A stretch of 64,000 nucleotides of DNA, from the NCBI GenBank assembly GCA_020137815.1, contig CM035362.1, positions 336,605 through 400,604 on the forward strand. The letters are read 5' to 3'. Each line of letters begins with the position of its first letter. The stretch's first letter is position 1. The notes below the pieces were generated by a model. The model had not been told where the DNA came from. It did not search any database and worked only from the letters and a program-made list of their open reading frames with translations. Source of the DNA: Hormiphora californensis (lineage: Eukaryota > Ctenophora > Tentaculata > Cydippida > Pleurobrachiidae). Positions 1 through 11,229 of the stretch are shown here, in pieces. The position numbers were made by a program, and so were the translations under genes.

Positions 1-479
1 ACATAGAATCTGTGAGTTCAAGGTACAGGAGTGAGACATCAATACCGCGGTATCAGCTCGATATTATCAATTGTAGCACATTGCAAGTCAGCTGATGAAT
101 AAACTGCTGCAGGCCCGCATTATCAATGATGATGCGGGGCTGCATCATGATTCATGTGTTACTTGTCTTACTGCGTGCTACAATGATGTTATCGAATATA
201 TAGAAAGTCTAACTAAGCTACAGGGAATTCTAACTAATATAAGCTACATTATATATGATATATAATATAAGAGTTGACCAGCTTTGCGGGGGGAAAAGAG
301 GGCGTGTGTGTGCGTGGGTAGCATACCCTGATTTGTTATTCAACAAAATACAACAAATTCTGGTATTATATGGGGGAGAAGTCCTGTTAGGCATACTATA
401 TTTGTGATGAACATGGGATGAATATAGATAGCTGGTGTGTTCAGGTTCTGTCTTAAAGACATACTGAAGAGGGAAATTT
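1..479. other. No gene seen
   Basis: AT-rich sequence with no exon, splice pair or repeat that I can support. Open frames here are short and have no coding character. Confidence 0.5.
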
Positions 480-1085
480 TCCATTTGCCGCATACAACGT
501 CTAGACGGTGTAGCAACGGTGTCTAGACGGGTTTTGATAAAATCCGCTAAAAACGGCATAAAATTGATTGAGACGGGGTAAAAACGTGCTTGATCAAGCT
601 TGAGACGGATTATACATAGACTGTATTAGACGTCGTTGCGACGGGTCTCAGACAACGTCTGGAAGGTGTCTAGTCTAGACTGTACCGTCACGATACATCT
701 AGACGGTGTCTAAACGTTGTCTAAAGTGCGTTTCAAACGACTTGACCTGAGATTCCTGGAAATTCAGGATTCCCCTTTGTAAATACACGCGCAATGCGCC
801 AAATTCCAAGAATTACGGGTCAAGTCGCTTGAAACGGACTTTAGACGGTGTCGTCGTGAAGTTGAGACTGAAAATTTTACTAAGAGTTGAGACGGACTTT
901 TACAAGGAAATTTTTCTTTTACCGCTAACAACGTCTAGACGGTGTAGCAACGGTGTCTAGACGGTATACTGTCTGATTTTCAGACGGGGTTGTAAAATCC
1001 TGTCTCAACTTCGCGACAACACCGTCTAGACAACGTTTAGACGTTTAGATGTATCGTGACGGTACAGTCTAGACACCGTCAGACG
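480..1085. repeat. Cluster of GTCTAGAC-bearing direct and inverted repeats
   Basis: The block around 495-529 (ACAACGTCTAGACGGTGTAG...) recurs in direct orientation at about 929-963. The stretch 683-732 is repeated inverted at about 1022-1073, and 723-747 inverted at 817-843. The result is a nested foldback structure rich in the palindrome GTCTAGAC. No coding potential. Probably a non-autonomous DNA element or several overlapping ones; ends not resolved. Confidence 0.7.
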
Positions 1086-1327
1086 CTCTGTCATTTATAT
1101 ATTTTAAGACGCTTTTTTTAAAGACGCTTTTTGAAAATTCCACCCCCTGGACCCTGAAATATTGGAATTGGAGCAATAACCATGGATTGCATTTAAATCT
1201 TCTCGGAAGTCTGGCAGTATATCAGCAGCTATTTTGTGCTATCTTGATTAAGAAACACTCAAACATGACACACTCAAACATGACACACCCAAACATGAAC
1301 CACACCTCTGTCACACTATCACTTTTT

Positions 1328-2146
1328 AGTTAGGAACACTATTGGTGCGCGGTCGTGCCCACGGAAGGAGTGCTTGGATCATCTTGAAACAGGTTTTAAG
1401 TTAACTAATGCATATCCAAAAGTGTCTGTAGCCATTTGGGTGATGTTCTGACAATCCAATCACGAGTTATGACGAAAAAACAGTCAAAAAAGACGTTTTA
1501 AAGTGACAAAAAGGAGGATCTGAACACAGCCCTTATATGAAGGGTTGGGGCTATGAAACTTCTTGAGTGGACAGAGAATCGTCCAAATTTGCAGTGCCAA
1601 CTTTGGAATAGTTTCTATCTTTTGTAGTTATCTAATTAGAGCCGTTCAAACATGTGAGACGATCTGCAAAACAGGGTGATTTGGTACTGTTTCCGCCCCA
1701 TATTGCTTGCTCTCACCGCTTGTATGCTTTAATCTGCTCTCTAATTGGGTAAATCTCGTCAAGTGATCACTTCACAAGCAAAAATACCTAGTATTAGAGG
1801 CCCCTGCAGCATCGTCTCACATGTTTAAACGGCTCTAATTAGATAACTACAAAAGATAGAAACTATTCCAAAGTTGGCACTGCAAATTTGGACGATTCTC
1901 TGTCCACTCAAGAAGTTTCATAGCCCCAACCCTTCATATAAGGGCTGTGTTCAGATCCTCCTTTTTGTCACTTTAAAACGTCTTTTTTGACTGTTTTTTC
2001 GTCATAACTCGTGATTGGATTGTCAGAACATCACCCAAATAGCTACAGACACTTTTGGATATGCATTAGTTAACTTAAAACCGGTTTCAAGATGATCCAA
2101 GCACTCCTTCAGTGGGCACGACCGCGCACCAATAGTGTTCCTAACT
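1328..2146. mobile_element. Foldback element with 336-bp inverted arms
   Basis: Bases 1328-1663 and 1811-2146 are near-identical reverse complements, separated by a 147-bp loop. The outer tips read AGTTAGGAACACTATT and its complement. There is no transposase frame, so this is a non-autonomous palindromic element. Short frames on the minus strand at 2023-2336 are by-products of the arm. Confidence 0.85.
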
Positions 2147-2418
2147 ATTTTACAATGTTGTAGGGCGCATCGTCCCGACTGTATGCCGACAGGTTCCGCG
2201 CGCGGAGTGTACAATGTACTTTCCGCGCAGTACATTTTGTGTATAGTTTGAGTTGTTGTATGTGACAGTTCAAATATTCAAATAATAGGATTTGGCAGGT
2301 TTTATTGGTGTAGTACTGGCGTCCCTGTACCCTCATGAACAGGACCTCTCAAAAGTTGTCTCAGTGGTGTCTCACCCCTTGCTCAACAAAGCAGAAGGGA
2401 ACCCTAATTGCCTCGCTG

Positions 2419-2483
2419 CTCTGACCGCAGTTCTCGCGCCTATTTGAAGAAATGAGAATAGGGTCAGGCCAATGCTCTGACAG
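2419..2483. repeat. Long copy of the ultrashort GTCAGGCCAATGCTCTGAC repeat family
   Basis: Contains CTCTGACCGCAGTTCTCG followed by GAATAGGGTCAGGCCAATGC and TCTGACAG. The terminal 21 bases (2463-2483) are the core that recurs alone elsewhere in this window. The fuller form is repeated at 25789-25856. Confidence 0.7.
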
Positions 2484-2802
2484 TGCCTCACTGAGTTGTG
2501 TTTATGTGTACTAAAGGGTACTACACCGCATGAGAACCTAACCTTTAAGTCAAAGAACGTCGAAACTCGACATTATTATTATGATCATATAGCATCCATC
2601 AATAAACGAAGACATTATATAGCCGAATTTTTAACTAAGGGGAAACTCTAACTGAGGGTCACCACACACCAAAGTTAAAATTAAAATTAAAATTTTGATT
2701 TTAAACCCGCACACACCAGCGGCCGTTAAAATTTCTCTCCCCATTCTAAAAGTAACAATCTCACGCACGATTTTGACGGTCGCGTTATGCCACTCTTAGC
2801 CT

Positions 2803-3755
2803 TATATTTATCAATCATTGCCTATCTTGTACTATGGTCTATGTGCCTACAATTTTTAGCTAAGGGACTTTGTTTCAAACTTTATTTCAAACGCACATCC
2901 GGTTCCTGATGACTGATGAGATCCCGATGAGATATAGACTTGAATTTTGGAGGTTGGGTTTCAACTTTCAAGTCTCTATCTCATCAGAAACATGAGATAT
3001 GTGCGATTGAAATAAGGTCCCTTAGGGGAAACTCTAACTGAATGGCATCCCATTAATGGGATCCCATCAACAGTAAAACTCTAACTGATAATGGACCACA
3101 GTGATGGTTCTTTCTCTGTATTCTCTCTGTGTGCGCGCCCGCGCCCGGGCATGCCCAATGTACTGATTGATTGATTGATTGACTGCCTACAGAGAGAATA
3201 CAGAGAAAGAACCATCACTGTGGTCCATTATCAGGGCGCGATCACACTAAGATCTTCGAAAGAATTCTTTCGAAGCACCAAACTCAATCACACTAAAATG
3301 CTTCGTTTGGTTCTTGCGCGCAGATGGCTGTTGTATGCTTTTCACTGTCCTCAGAGTCAAAAACTAGCAATAGACATACGCGCGCAAGAACCAAACGAAG
3401 CATTTTAGTGTGATTGGGTTTGGTGCTTCGAAAGAATTCTTTCGACGATCTTGGTGTGATCGCGCCCTCAGTTAGAGTTTTACTGTTGATGGGATCCCAT
3501 TAATGGGATGCCATTCAGTTAGAGTTTCCCCTAAGGGACCTTATTTCAATCGCACATATCTCATGTTTCTGATGAGATAGAGACTTGAAAGTTGAAACCC
3601 AACCTCCAAAATTCAAGTCTATATCTCATCGGGATCTCATCAGTCATCAGGAACCGGATGTGCGTTTGAAATAAAGTTTGAAACAAAGTCCCTTAGCTAA
3701 AAATTGTAGGCACATAGACCATAGTACAAGATAGGCAATGATTGATACATATAAG
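2803..3755. repeat. Palindrome with about 330-bp arms, interrupted by a MITE
   Basis: Left arm about 2803-3131; right arm 3190-3233 continuing at 3468-3755. The right arm is split by the element at 3234-3467. Inside each arm lies a smaller hairpin carrying GAGATAGAGACTTGAA, a motif shared with the element at 53071-53286. Confidence 0.8.
3234..3467. mobile_element. MITE with GGGCGCGATCACAC termini and TCA target duplication
   Basis: The element begins GGGCGCGATCACAC and ends with the reverse complement GTGTGATCGCGCCC. It is flanked by TCA on both sides. Arms are about 89 bp and include nested palindromes (TTCGAAAGAATTCTTTCGAA). The uninterrupted target CCATTATCAGTTAGAG is visible at about 4652-4667, and in inverted form in the left palindrome arm near 3080-3095, so insertion is directly shown. 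The 3-bp duplication would suit a PIF/Harbinger-type origin, but TCA is not their usual TWA and the family is not established. Confidence 0.85.
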
Positions 3756-5592
3756 GCTAACAGTGCAGTGGTGCTTCATCAAATTGCCAAATTGGCCGCA
3801 TGCAATATGTGTAAACCGTTGCCTTCGTGCGGTCTATATTGTCTATGACACGTTCCGCCAACATTGATCGCTGAACCACGACGTAGGCAACGTTGTGTGG
3901 GGGCGCCAATATGACGGAGCACCACTGTTATTTGTGAATATGCGAGGAGGCCCCTTCTAGACTAGAAACTATGCAATGTTGAGGGGGCCTATTTTCCTGG
4001 AAACACGCTCAATTTAGTAGAATGCACCCAAGCAGAAACCCCAATCTTTTCTCGCTCTCTAATTATTCATGATTATAATGTCAATTATGAAGTCATCAGT
4101 AGCTACCAGAAATTAACGTCTTAAGGCTTAGATTTTGATACTAGCTGATAGGGGACCACTAGATTATTGGGCATAAAAAATTTCAGGCGTGACCTGAAAT
4201 TTTTTTTTATTCCCACGACCGGTTCTCTAATTATTAATTAGAGAACGAGAAACGATTGGGAGCTCTGCTTGGGTGAATTTTACTCAGGAGAGGGTCGTCT
4301 TGAAAAAGGAAATTTTAAAATCCCTGACATCACCTGAAACTATCGCGTCGTCCCTACTAATTATCAGGGGGTTGTGGTATAATATTATACCGTATAGAAC
4401 CTTGGTGACGCGGTCACCCCTACACTAGGGCCGCGCGATGGGACATTATATAGCCGAATTTTTAACTAAGGGGAAACTCTAACTGAGGGTCACCACACAC
4501 CAAAGTTAAAATTAAAATTAAAATTTTGATTTTAAACCCGCACACACCAGCGGCCGTTAAAATTTCTCTCCCCATTCTAAAAGTAACAATCTCACGCACG
4601 ATTTTGACGGTCGCGTTATGCCACTCTTAGCCTTATATTTATCACTGTGGTCCATTATCAGTTAGAGTTTTACTGTTGATGGGATCCCATTAATGGGATG
4701 CCATTCAGTTAGAGTTTCCCCTAAGGGACCTTATTTCAATCGCACATATCTCATGTTTCTGATGAGATAGAGACTTGAAAGTTGAAACCCAACCTCCAAA
4801 ATTCAAGTCTATATCTCATCGGGATCTCATCAGTCATCAGGAACCGGATGTGCGTTTGAAATAAAGTTTGAAACAAAGTCCCTTAGCTAAAAATTGTAGG
4901 CACATAGACCATAGTACAAGATAGGCAATGATTGATAAATATAAGGCTAACAGTGCAGTGGTGCTTCGTCAAATTGCCAAATTGGCCGCATGCAATATGT
5001 GTAAACCATTGCCTTCGTGCGGTCTATGTTGTCTATGACGCGTTCCGCCAACATTGATCGCTGAACCACGACGTAGGCAACGTTGTGTGGGGGCGCCAAT
5101 ATGACGGAGCACCACTGTTATTTGTGAATATGCGAGGGGCCCCCCTTCTAGACTAGAAACTATGCAATGTTGAGGGGGCCTATTTTCCTGGAAACACGCT
5201 CAATTTAGTAGAATGCACCCAAGCAGAAACCCCAATCTTTTCTCGCTCTCTAATTATTCATGATTATAATGTCAATTATGAAGTCATCAGTAGCTACCAG
5301 AAATTAACGTCTTAAGGCTTAGATTTTGATACTAGCTGATAGGGGACCACTAGATTATTGGGCATAAAAAATTTCAGGCGCGACCTGAAATTTTTTATTC
5401 CCACGACCGGTTCTCTAATTATTAATTAGAGAACGAGAAACGATTGGGAGCTCTGCTTGGGTGCATTTTACTCAGGAGAGGGTCGTCTTGAAAAAGAAAA
5501 TTTTAAAGTCCCTGACATCACCTGAAACTATCGCGTCGTCTGATAATAATTATCAGGGGTTGTGGTATACTACTATACCGTATAATAGAACC

Positions 5593-8400
5593 CACGCCCA
5601 GGTAATCATGTGCCCTGATAAGTGCACAGCTTTTCGTGTGAGGTCGAGAATTCGGCGGATAGGCCGCCGCCGCGGGTATGAGAGAGTTTGGTGGTTTATA
5701 TATAGGGAAACTCAATCAAAATAGCTCTCACTCTTCGGCCCGATTTGAGAGCCGATAGACTGGGAACATTTCAAGTTTTGTCATAGATTGACCTCTCTAA
5801 TGAGATGGAGTTAGGAAGACATGATCTTCCTAACCTCTGAACCTCAGATGGTCAAAAGGTCATGTCGAGTACTTTCAATCTTCCAATGTCAAGGACTCAC
5901 AGATACCATGGCTGTGAGTCTCTCACAGCCATGGTATCTGTAAATCTCCCAGCTAAAATATCAAATCCGCATCACAAACTGCCTGGCGCCTGCAAACTAT
6001 AGTAACCCAGCAATATTCACTACGCTACGTTTGACACGAGATAGATAGAGACACATTAGAGACGCGATATAACATTCCCATCATAAGAGGGACATTATAT
6101 AATATGTTTGAGGTTACCGTTGTATGTTGAGGGGCCTCACTATAGGAAAAATAAGTTCTTGAATTATTATAAAAATTGCATAATATGCACACATTACATC
6201 CGGTAACAGCTACAAATACATGACCAGACCCTTTAACTGTGATAGACTTTGCTACTAGGCTACTAGGCTACTAGGCTCACTGAGTTTTTACAAAGGGGGG
6301 CCGGGGGTCATTTACAACTACATGACCCCCCTCCCAGGAGGGGGGGGGGCTCCTTTAATAAAACTCAGTGAGCGTAGTAGTAGTAGCCTAGTCTATCTTG
6401 TTGATTACTCAACAAAGTCTATCAGATAAAGGTCTGGCCTCTGGGTCTGTACTCTGTATAATACAGCATCGAGGGTCTAGCGACCGGTTGGTAGTTGACA
6501 TGGTGGTCAGTAGGCCAGTTTCGTACTATGTGGTCAAAACGCGAGGGCTGGGGTCATTGACCCTTCGTCGCATTCATTTCTTCATTCTTGAGTAACAATA
6601 ACTGCAGTTATTGCTACTCGACAAATCTGCAGACCCCATTTTGATTCTTAAAACAATAATGCACTCAGGCCGGATCGGCACCGCCAGATGAAGTGCCGAT
6701 TTCAACATCGGCACAGCTGTTATACATGTATATTGTTATAGGCCAGTAGATTCAACAAATGGTAAACAAGGGTATTTTAAGTGATAAGAATGGGCTAAGA
6801 AAATTACAGATTATACTTTCTCTCTGGCAAAATAATAAACACACGGTCCTCTCACCTCTCTCCCTCACATAATGGCGACTCAGTAATACAGTGGGACAGC
6901 ATATATTATAACCCCGCACTTAGTAGAGCATAGCAAATCACGTGTTCTTGAACCGCGCCCTGGTCAAATAAGGGATACCACGTGATAGTAGTATCTCACT
7001 CTCTCTCAACAACCAATAATAGTATCAGCCCCACTCTCAATAATACCGGTATTAATAACAGAAATACTTGTATTATATCAGCCTCATTCAACATCAAATC
7101 ACGGTAGACAGTGCGGCGTCGGGTTATAATTTTTATTTGGTTACCCCTCGTTTGGGGTCTCCACATGAAATACAGTGGATACAAGGTACTATTATTCATT
7201 CTCTCTCTATTATTCATAGGGTGGGCATCTACCAGAATATGATTCACTCTCTCGCTTTCTTTTTCTCTCTCTCTCTCTCTCCCTCTCTCACTCTCTCTTC
7301 AGTAGCACGGGATTCCTTTTGGTAATTGGCTGTTGAGTAAAAGGGCGGTTCTGACCCCCTCCCTCAACAAATATTTGGGGGATATTTGGTATTTGGGAAG
7401 GAGAGGGTAAATTACTGTATCGCAATTCGCAGCGAGGGACTATATCTCTCTCACACAAAACATTTCAAAACCCTTCAGATCTCAATTACATACTCGCATT
7501 TGTTGAATATATATATGTATATATGTATAACATTTGGCCGATTTATACCACCATACATTGCATGACTGTTCTAGTGTGAGATACTATGCTGAATTTCCTC
7601 ATCATCACAAACGAAATTATTCAAATTACTGTCTCATATCTCCCTCAAAAACACCACCACCACAACTGGGTCTTGGTATGTTCAGTTTTGATATTATATG
7701 ATCATGAATCAACAGTCTTTTCTATATCTCTCTCTCTCCCTCCATGGTGACTCGAAGGTGACTCGTGTTGAGCTAGGTAGCGATGATTTCTTCATTGATT
7801 CAGGCTGAGAAGGGTTGTAGCTGCTTGTTTATCACGAATACCGTCACTAGAGGGGGAATGAGGGGTGTTGAGAGGTAATATCTCACCGTATATAATTACC
7901 GTGTCAGTTTAGGGCCAAAACGTGTCAGTTTAGTAATAGGCCCCAAAACAGTTGGAATCAAAAGCGGAAAACGAACTTTTTTGTTGGATCAACTGAGAAA
8001 TTTCTCTTCCCTCCCCCCGGCTTTGAGTTAGACCTAAAACAGAAGAAGGTATAGATGTGTGTTGTTGTTAGGTTCTAACTGGGGCACGGTGAGAGAGGGT
8101 CGAGATAATAATAATAGGGACATCGGAATTGTATCGGAGACTATGATTCAGTGATTCAAAAGAAGGGTGTGTTACCTATATGAGCTGTAGTTGGTTGCTG
8201 CATCGAAGTTGTATGTCTCTATTGCTTGCATTTGGACTTCAGTCAGTTCCTGAATGGAATATTGGTGTGAATTATGGAAAAGAGAGAGAGAGAGAAGCAT
8301 GGTGTTATTGGAATGATTCAGATTGGCCGAACATAACTGTGAAACTTGCTGTTAGGAGAGGGCACCAAAGGGGGCTGGGCGAAGGGTTTGTATCAATTAC
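5593..8400. other. Intergenic, small hairpins only
   Basis: Two local structures stand out. A tight palindrome lies at 5886-5942 (ACAGATACCATGGCTGTGAG and its complement). An inverted repeat lies at 6241-6397, with GATAGAC/GTCTATC tips and a G-rich/C-rich middle. CT-rich tracts occur near 7260-7300. No convincing exon was found. Confidence 0.5.
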
Positions 8401-8479
8401 CTGAGGTTCATGCTTGATAGAAATTTGCTGGGGATTAGCAACCACATCAACCCTCTCCTTTTCTTCCGCAGCTAGCTCA
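8401..8479 (-). CDS. Possible isolated internal exon (26 codons)
   Basis: On the minus strand, TTATTTTCAG (acceptor) precedes 79 bases of open frame and a GTAATTG donor follows. The peptide starts ELAAEEKERVDVV and ends ISIKHEPQ; IKHE fits the sumoylation consensus (hydrophobic-K-x-E). The composition looks coding, but I found no partner exon on either side, so gene identity and extent are unknown. It could be chance. Confidence 0.3.
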
Positions 8480-8602
8480 CTGAAAATAAGGAGATGAGTA
8501 TTAGGTAAAGAATCTGGCACCCCCACCCCACACATAAAACGGGTGGTTTCCGGGAAAAGTGAGTGAGAGAGAGAATGGACATTACAAATAGTGATATAAT
8601 GA

Positions 8603-8816
8603 TTTAGAGCAAAAACTAATTGAAATTAGTTCGCCAGAAAGGTGGCCCATTTTGAACTTACTCCTTCATTTCCGTCACCTTTGAGTTGAGGCTTCAAAGA
8701 CATTGAGGTATCCGTAAACTTTTCCGCCTTCAACTCAAAGGTGACGGAAATGAAGGAGTAAGTTCAAAATGGGCCACCTTTCTGGCGAACTAATTTCAAT
8801 TAGTTTTTGCTCTAAA
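8603..8816. mobile_element. MITE, about 84-bp inverted arms
   Basis: TTTAGAGCAAAAACTAATTG at 8603 is mirrored by CAATTAGTTTTTGCTCTAAA ending at 8816. The arms are near-perfect to the middle at about 8690-8730. No coding capacity. Target duplication not clear. Confidence 0.85.
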
Positions 8817-8968
8817 TTTGTACTCCTTTTTGGTCGTTTGAGGTCATTTATGACCTCAAACAAGTAAGCTAATTCTCAACTTAAGTGTTCAAATGTAACT
8901 CAAATGTACCTGGGTTGTAGGAAACTGATTTGACGAAATTTTGAAAATTCGACGTCGTTTTGACGTCG

Positions 8969-9317
8969 TGACGTCACACGTGACGTCACGACGACGTAAA
9001 AAATTACGACAGACTATTCGGCCAATGAAGCACTAAACGCGTGAAAGTTTTAAAGGCCATGTTAGTCAAGAACTGAAGTTATTGCACGAAATGTGAGTTT
9101 TTATGTAGATTTTCACATCAAATTTTTGAGTTTCGACGCGTTTTAAGGTCTGAAAATGACAAGTTAGAAAAATTTGCGATGTTGTATCTGAAAGTTCAGA
9201 CAATTTGCCACTAACGATTTTCAGTCAAATTAGGAATTGGAAAATGTCTTGAGGGTGCTAGAGGCGTTTGAAAATATTTGGTCTGAGATTTTTCAATGAC
9301 GTCACTTTGTGACGTCA
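8969..9317. promoter_or_regulatory. Cluster of four perfect TGACGTCA (CRE-type) sites
   Basis: TGACGTCA occurs at 8969-8976, 8981-8988, 9297-9304 and 9310-9317, in two close pairs. The first pair forms an imperfect palindrome (8960-8996). TGACGTCA is the known binding site of CREB/ATF bZIP factors. No gene start is evident nearby, so the sites could instead be part of a repeat. Confidence 0.35.
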
Positions 9318-10088
9318 TTACGCCCGTCATAGTGAACATTTTCACTTGAAACCTTAACTAATGCATGCCCCGAACGATTTCCTAACGGATAAAACTTGGT
9401 TCAAGTCTCTAGCTAGCATGGTTCAGGCTACAAGTGTTACACAGTGAAGCGTCTATAGCTATATATATATATCTATCTATCTATCGCCACACTGATTTTA
9501 TGTTTTGGGGGTGGGGTTCATAACTTGCGACGAACATGAGCTAGCACTTGAAATTTTTACGTCAAAAAAGTAGAGGGTATCTGTGAAGCTTTCGCCGTAC
9601 CCAAAAAATTTCCGCCTCCTCGCTATCTCGGTTCCGGTTAGGGGGGGGGTCGAAAAGTGCCAAAATGGGCTTGAAACTTCACGATGTTTGTTATAGCTAC
9701 GTTGTTGGCAAGCGGGACACTTTTTCCTGACAGTTTGGGGGATGGATGGGGCACCTTTGCGATTTCCCGCGCACAGTGGACAATATAAAATGCAGCTCTC
9801 ATAACGCGGTAGTTACAGTGTATACTATCTTCTTCTTTTTTTCTCCTATCTATTCCTTAATTAGTGATGGTTTGGTAGCACTGGCTGGGTTGTTGATATT
9901 TTAGGAATATCCCGAAGAAGAACAAACTGACGCGCACTCCGGCACGAACAAAGCGCGCCAAGCTGTACTCTCACCAGAGAAGAGGTCTCCCTGAGCCGCC
10001 TGGTAGGTTAGGAACCCACTGGCGAATGGGCGGTTTCTTGGTTGTTGAATGGCCAGCCAGAGAGAAGAAAGGCAAGGGTTTGTGGGAC
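9318..10088. other. No gene seen
   Basis: Moderately AT-rich sequence with a short TATC/TA microsatellite at about 9455-9484. Nothing supportable as coding. Confidence 0.45.
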
Positions 10089-10188
10089 NNNNNNNNNNNN
10101 NNNNNNNNNNNNNNNNNNNNNNNNNNNNNNNNNNNNNNNNNNNNNNNNNNNNNNNNNNNNNNNNNNNNNNNNNNNNNNNNNNNNNNNN
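10089..10188. other. Assembly gap (100 N)
   Basis: Exactly 100 N, a conventional gap of unknown size. Reading frames crossing it are meaningless. Confidence 0.99.
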
Positions 10189-11229
10189 GGGCCAAGGGGA
10201 AACCCAATTTATGGGGGGTCGACGCGGGATTTAAGTTTATTTCCCATTTAGCCTTTTAATGGTTTTAAAGGGTCCCAAAAAATCGGTTTTTTTTCCCGTT
10301 TTTTTTGCCCCCTTTGGCACCTTTAAACCCAAATAAGGCAAAAAGGGTTTTTGAATTATAAAAATTAAAAGCGCGTCGCCCCCCAATTTGGCTTTCCCTA
10401 CAAAAGGACCAATAAAAAGTCCTTCCCATCCCTGGGGCTTCCCATGAACCCAAAAAACGGTTAGCGATACTAATTATAAAAATTATTAATTAACGCGATG
10501 AGATAGGAATTTTAATTTTTGGTTTCCCTCCCCACAAATTTCGAGGACGCTGATAACTCTAGTCCCTCGGTTTTTCTTAACCCTTCCCAAAGAGGTTTTT
10601 TCCCGTAAAACCAAAAAGGTAGGTGATTAATTACCCAATTATCAAATTAACCTGATAAGAGCTTTTCCGCCCCTACCCCACAAATACGGGACGCTACACA
10701 CTTTAGTCCCCGTTTTTTTTTAACTTTTTTAAAAAGATTTTTTCCGAAATCGTTGTCCTGCCTATATTTATGCAGGTGCAAAATAACCCGGAAATGACCG
10801 ATTTCTCCATCGCGGTACCCGCGGTAAATTTTTTTGGTGGTTGTAGAGACCCATTGGAGGGCCCTGGAAGTGGAATCGCTTTTAGATCAATTACTTCCTT
10901 TTTCAGCGATATATCGACGTCATATGACTGGCCTATAATGGCACAAATGTCACAGTTTAGCCCGCTCTGATAACGGCGCGCGCACTGACTTGATTGTGTT
11001 GAAAGTAGAAAGTGTCAGCGTGTACCGTAACAAGAGGGAAAATGTTCTCAAAACCATGTGCCCAAAATCATGACCAAATCTAACTTGAAGTCAAAGATTT
11101 CAACCTTCACACCTTGTGAAAACCATGTGCCCAATATCATGACCAGTATATTGTAATGTCTTTCAGTCAAATTAAGATTTCAACATTTGGACCTTGTTAT
11201 ATTTAAGGTCTATTAACAATTCGTTACAG
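10189..11229. other. Poor-quality sequence after the gap, then unassigned
   Basis: 10189-10760 is rich in homopolymer runs and looks like low-accuracy consensus. 10760-11229 is cleaner. It holds a near-duplicate phrase (AACCATGTGCCCAA.ATCATG at about 11054 and 11121) and presumably the upstream intron of the next gene, but no exon was identified. Confidence 0.45.

Larger units (their letters stand above)
2611..5592. repeat. Tandem duplication, two diverged copies
   Basis: Copy 1 (2611 to about 4402) and copy 2 (4442 to about 5592) share long stretches at high identity: 2611-2811 matches 4442-4642, and 3468-4402 matches about 4656-5592. Copy 2 lacks bases 2812-3216 (one palindrome arm plus centre) and also lacks the 3234-3467 element. 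Both copies carry internal hairpins, for example around 4177-4250 and 5365-5435. No gene is seen in either copy; small frames in copy 2 (5461-5724) sit in repeat sequence. Confidence 0.85.

Noticed and set aside
9971-10259. Frames spanning the N block
   Set aside because: They cross an assembly gap of unknown sequence and length.
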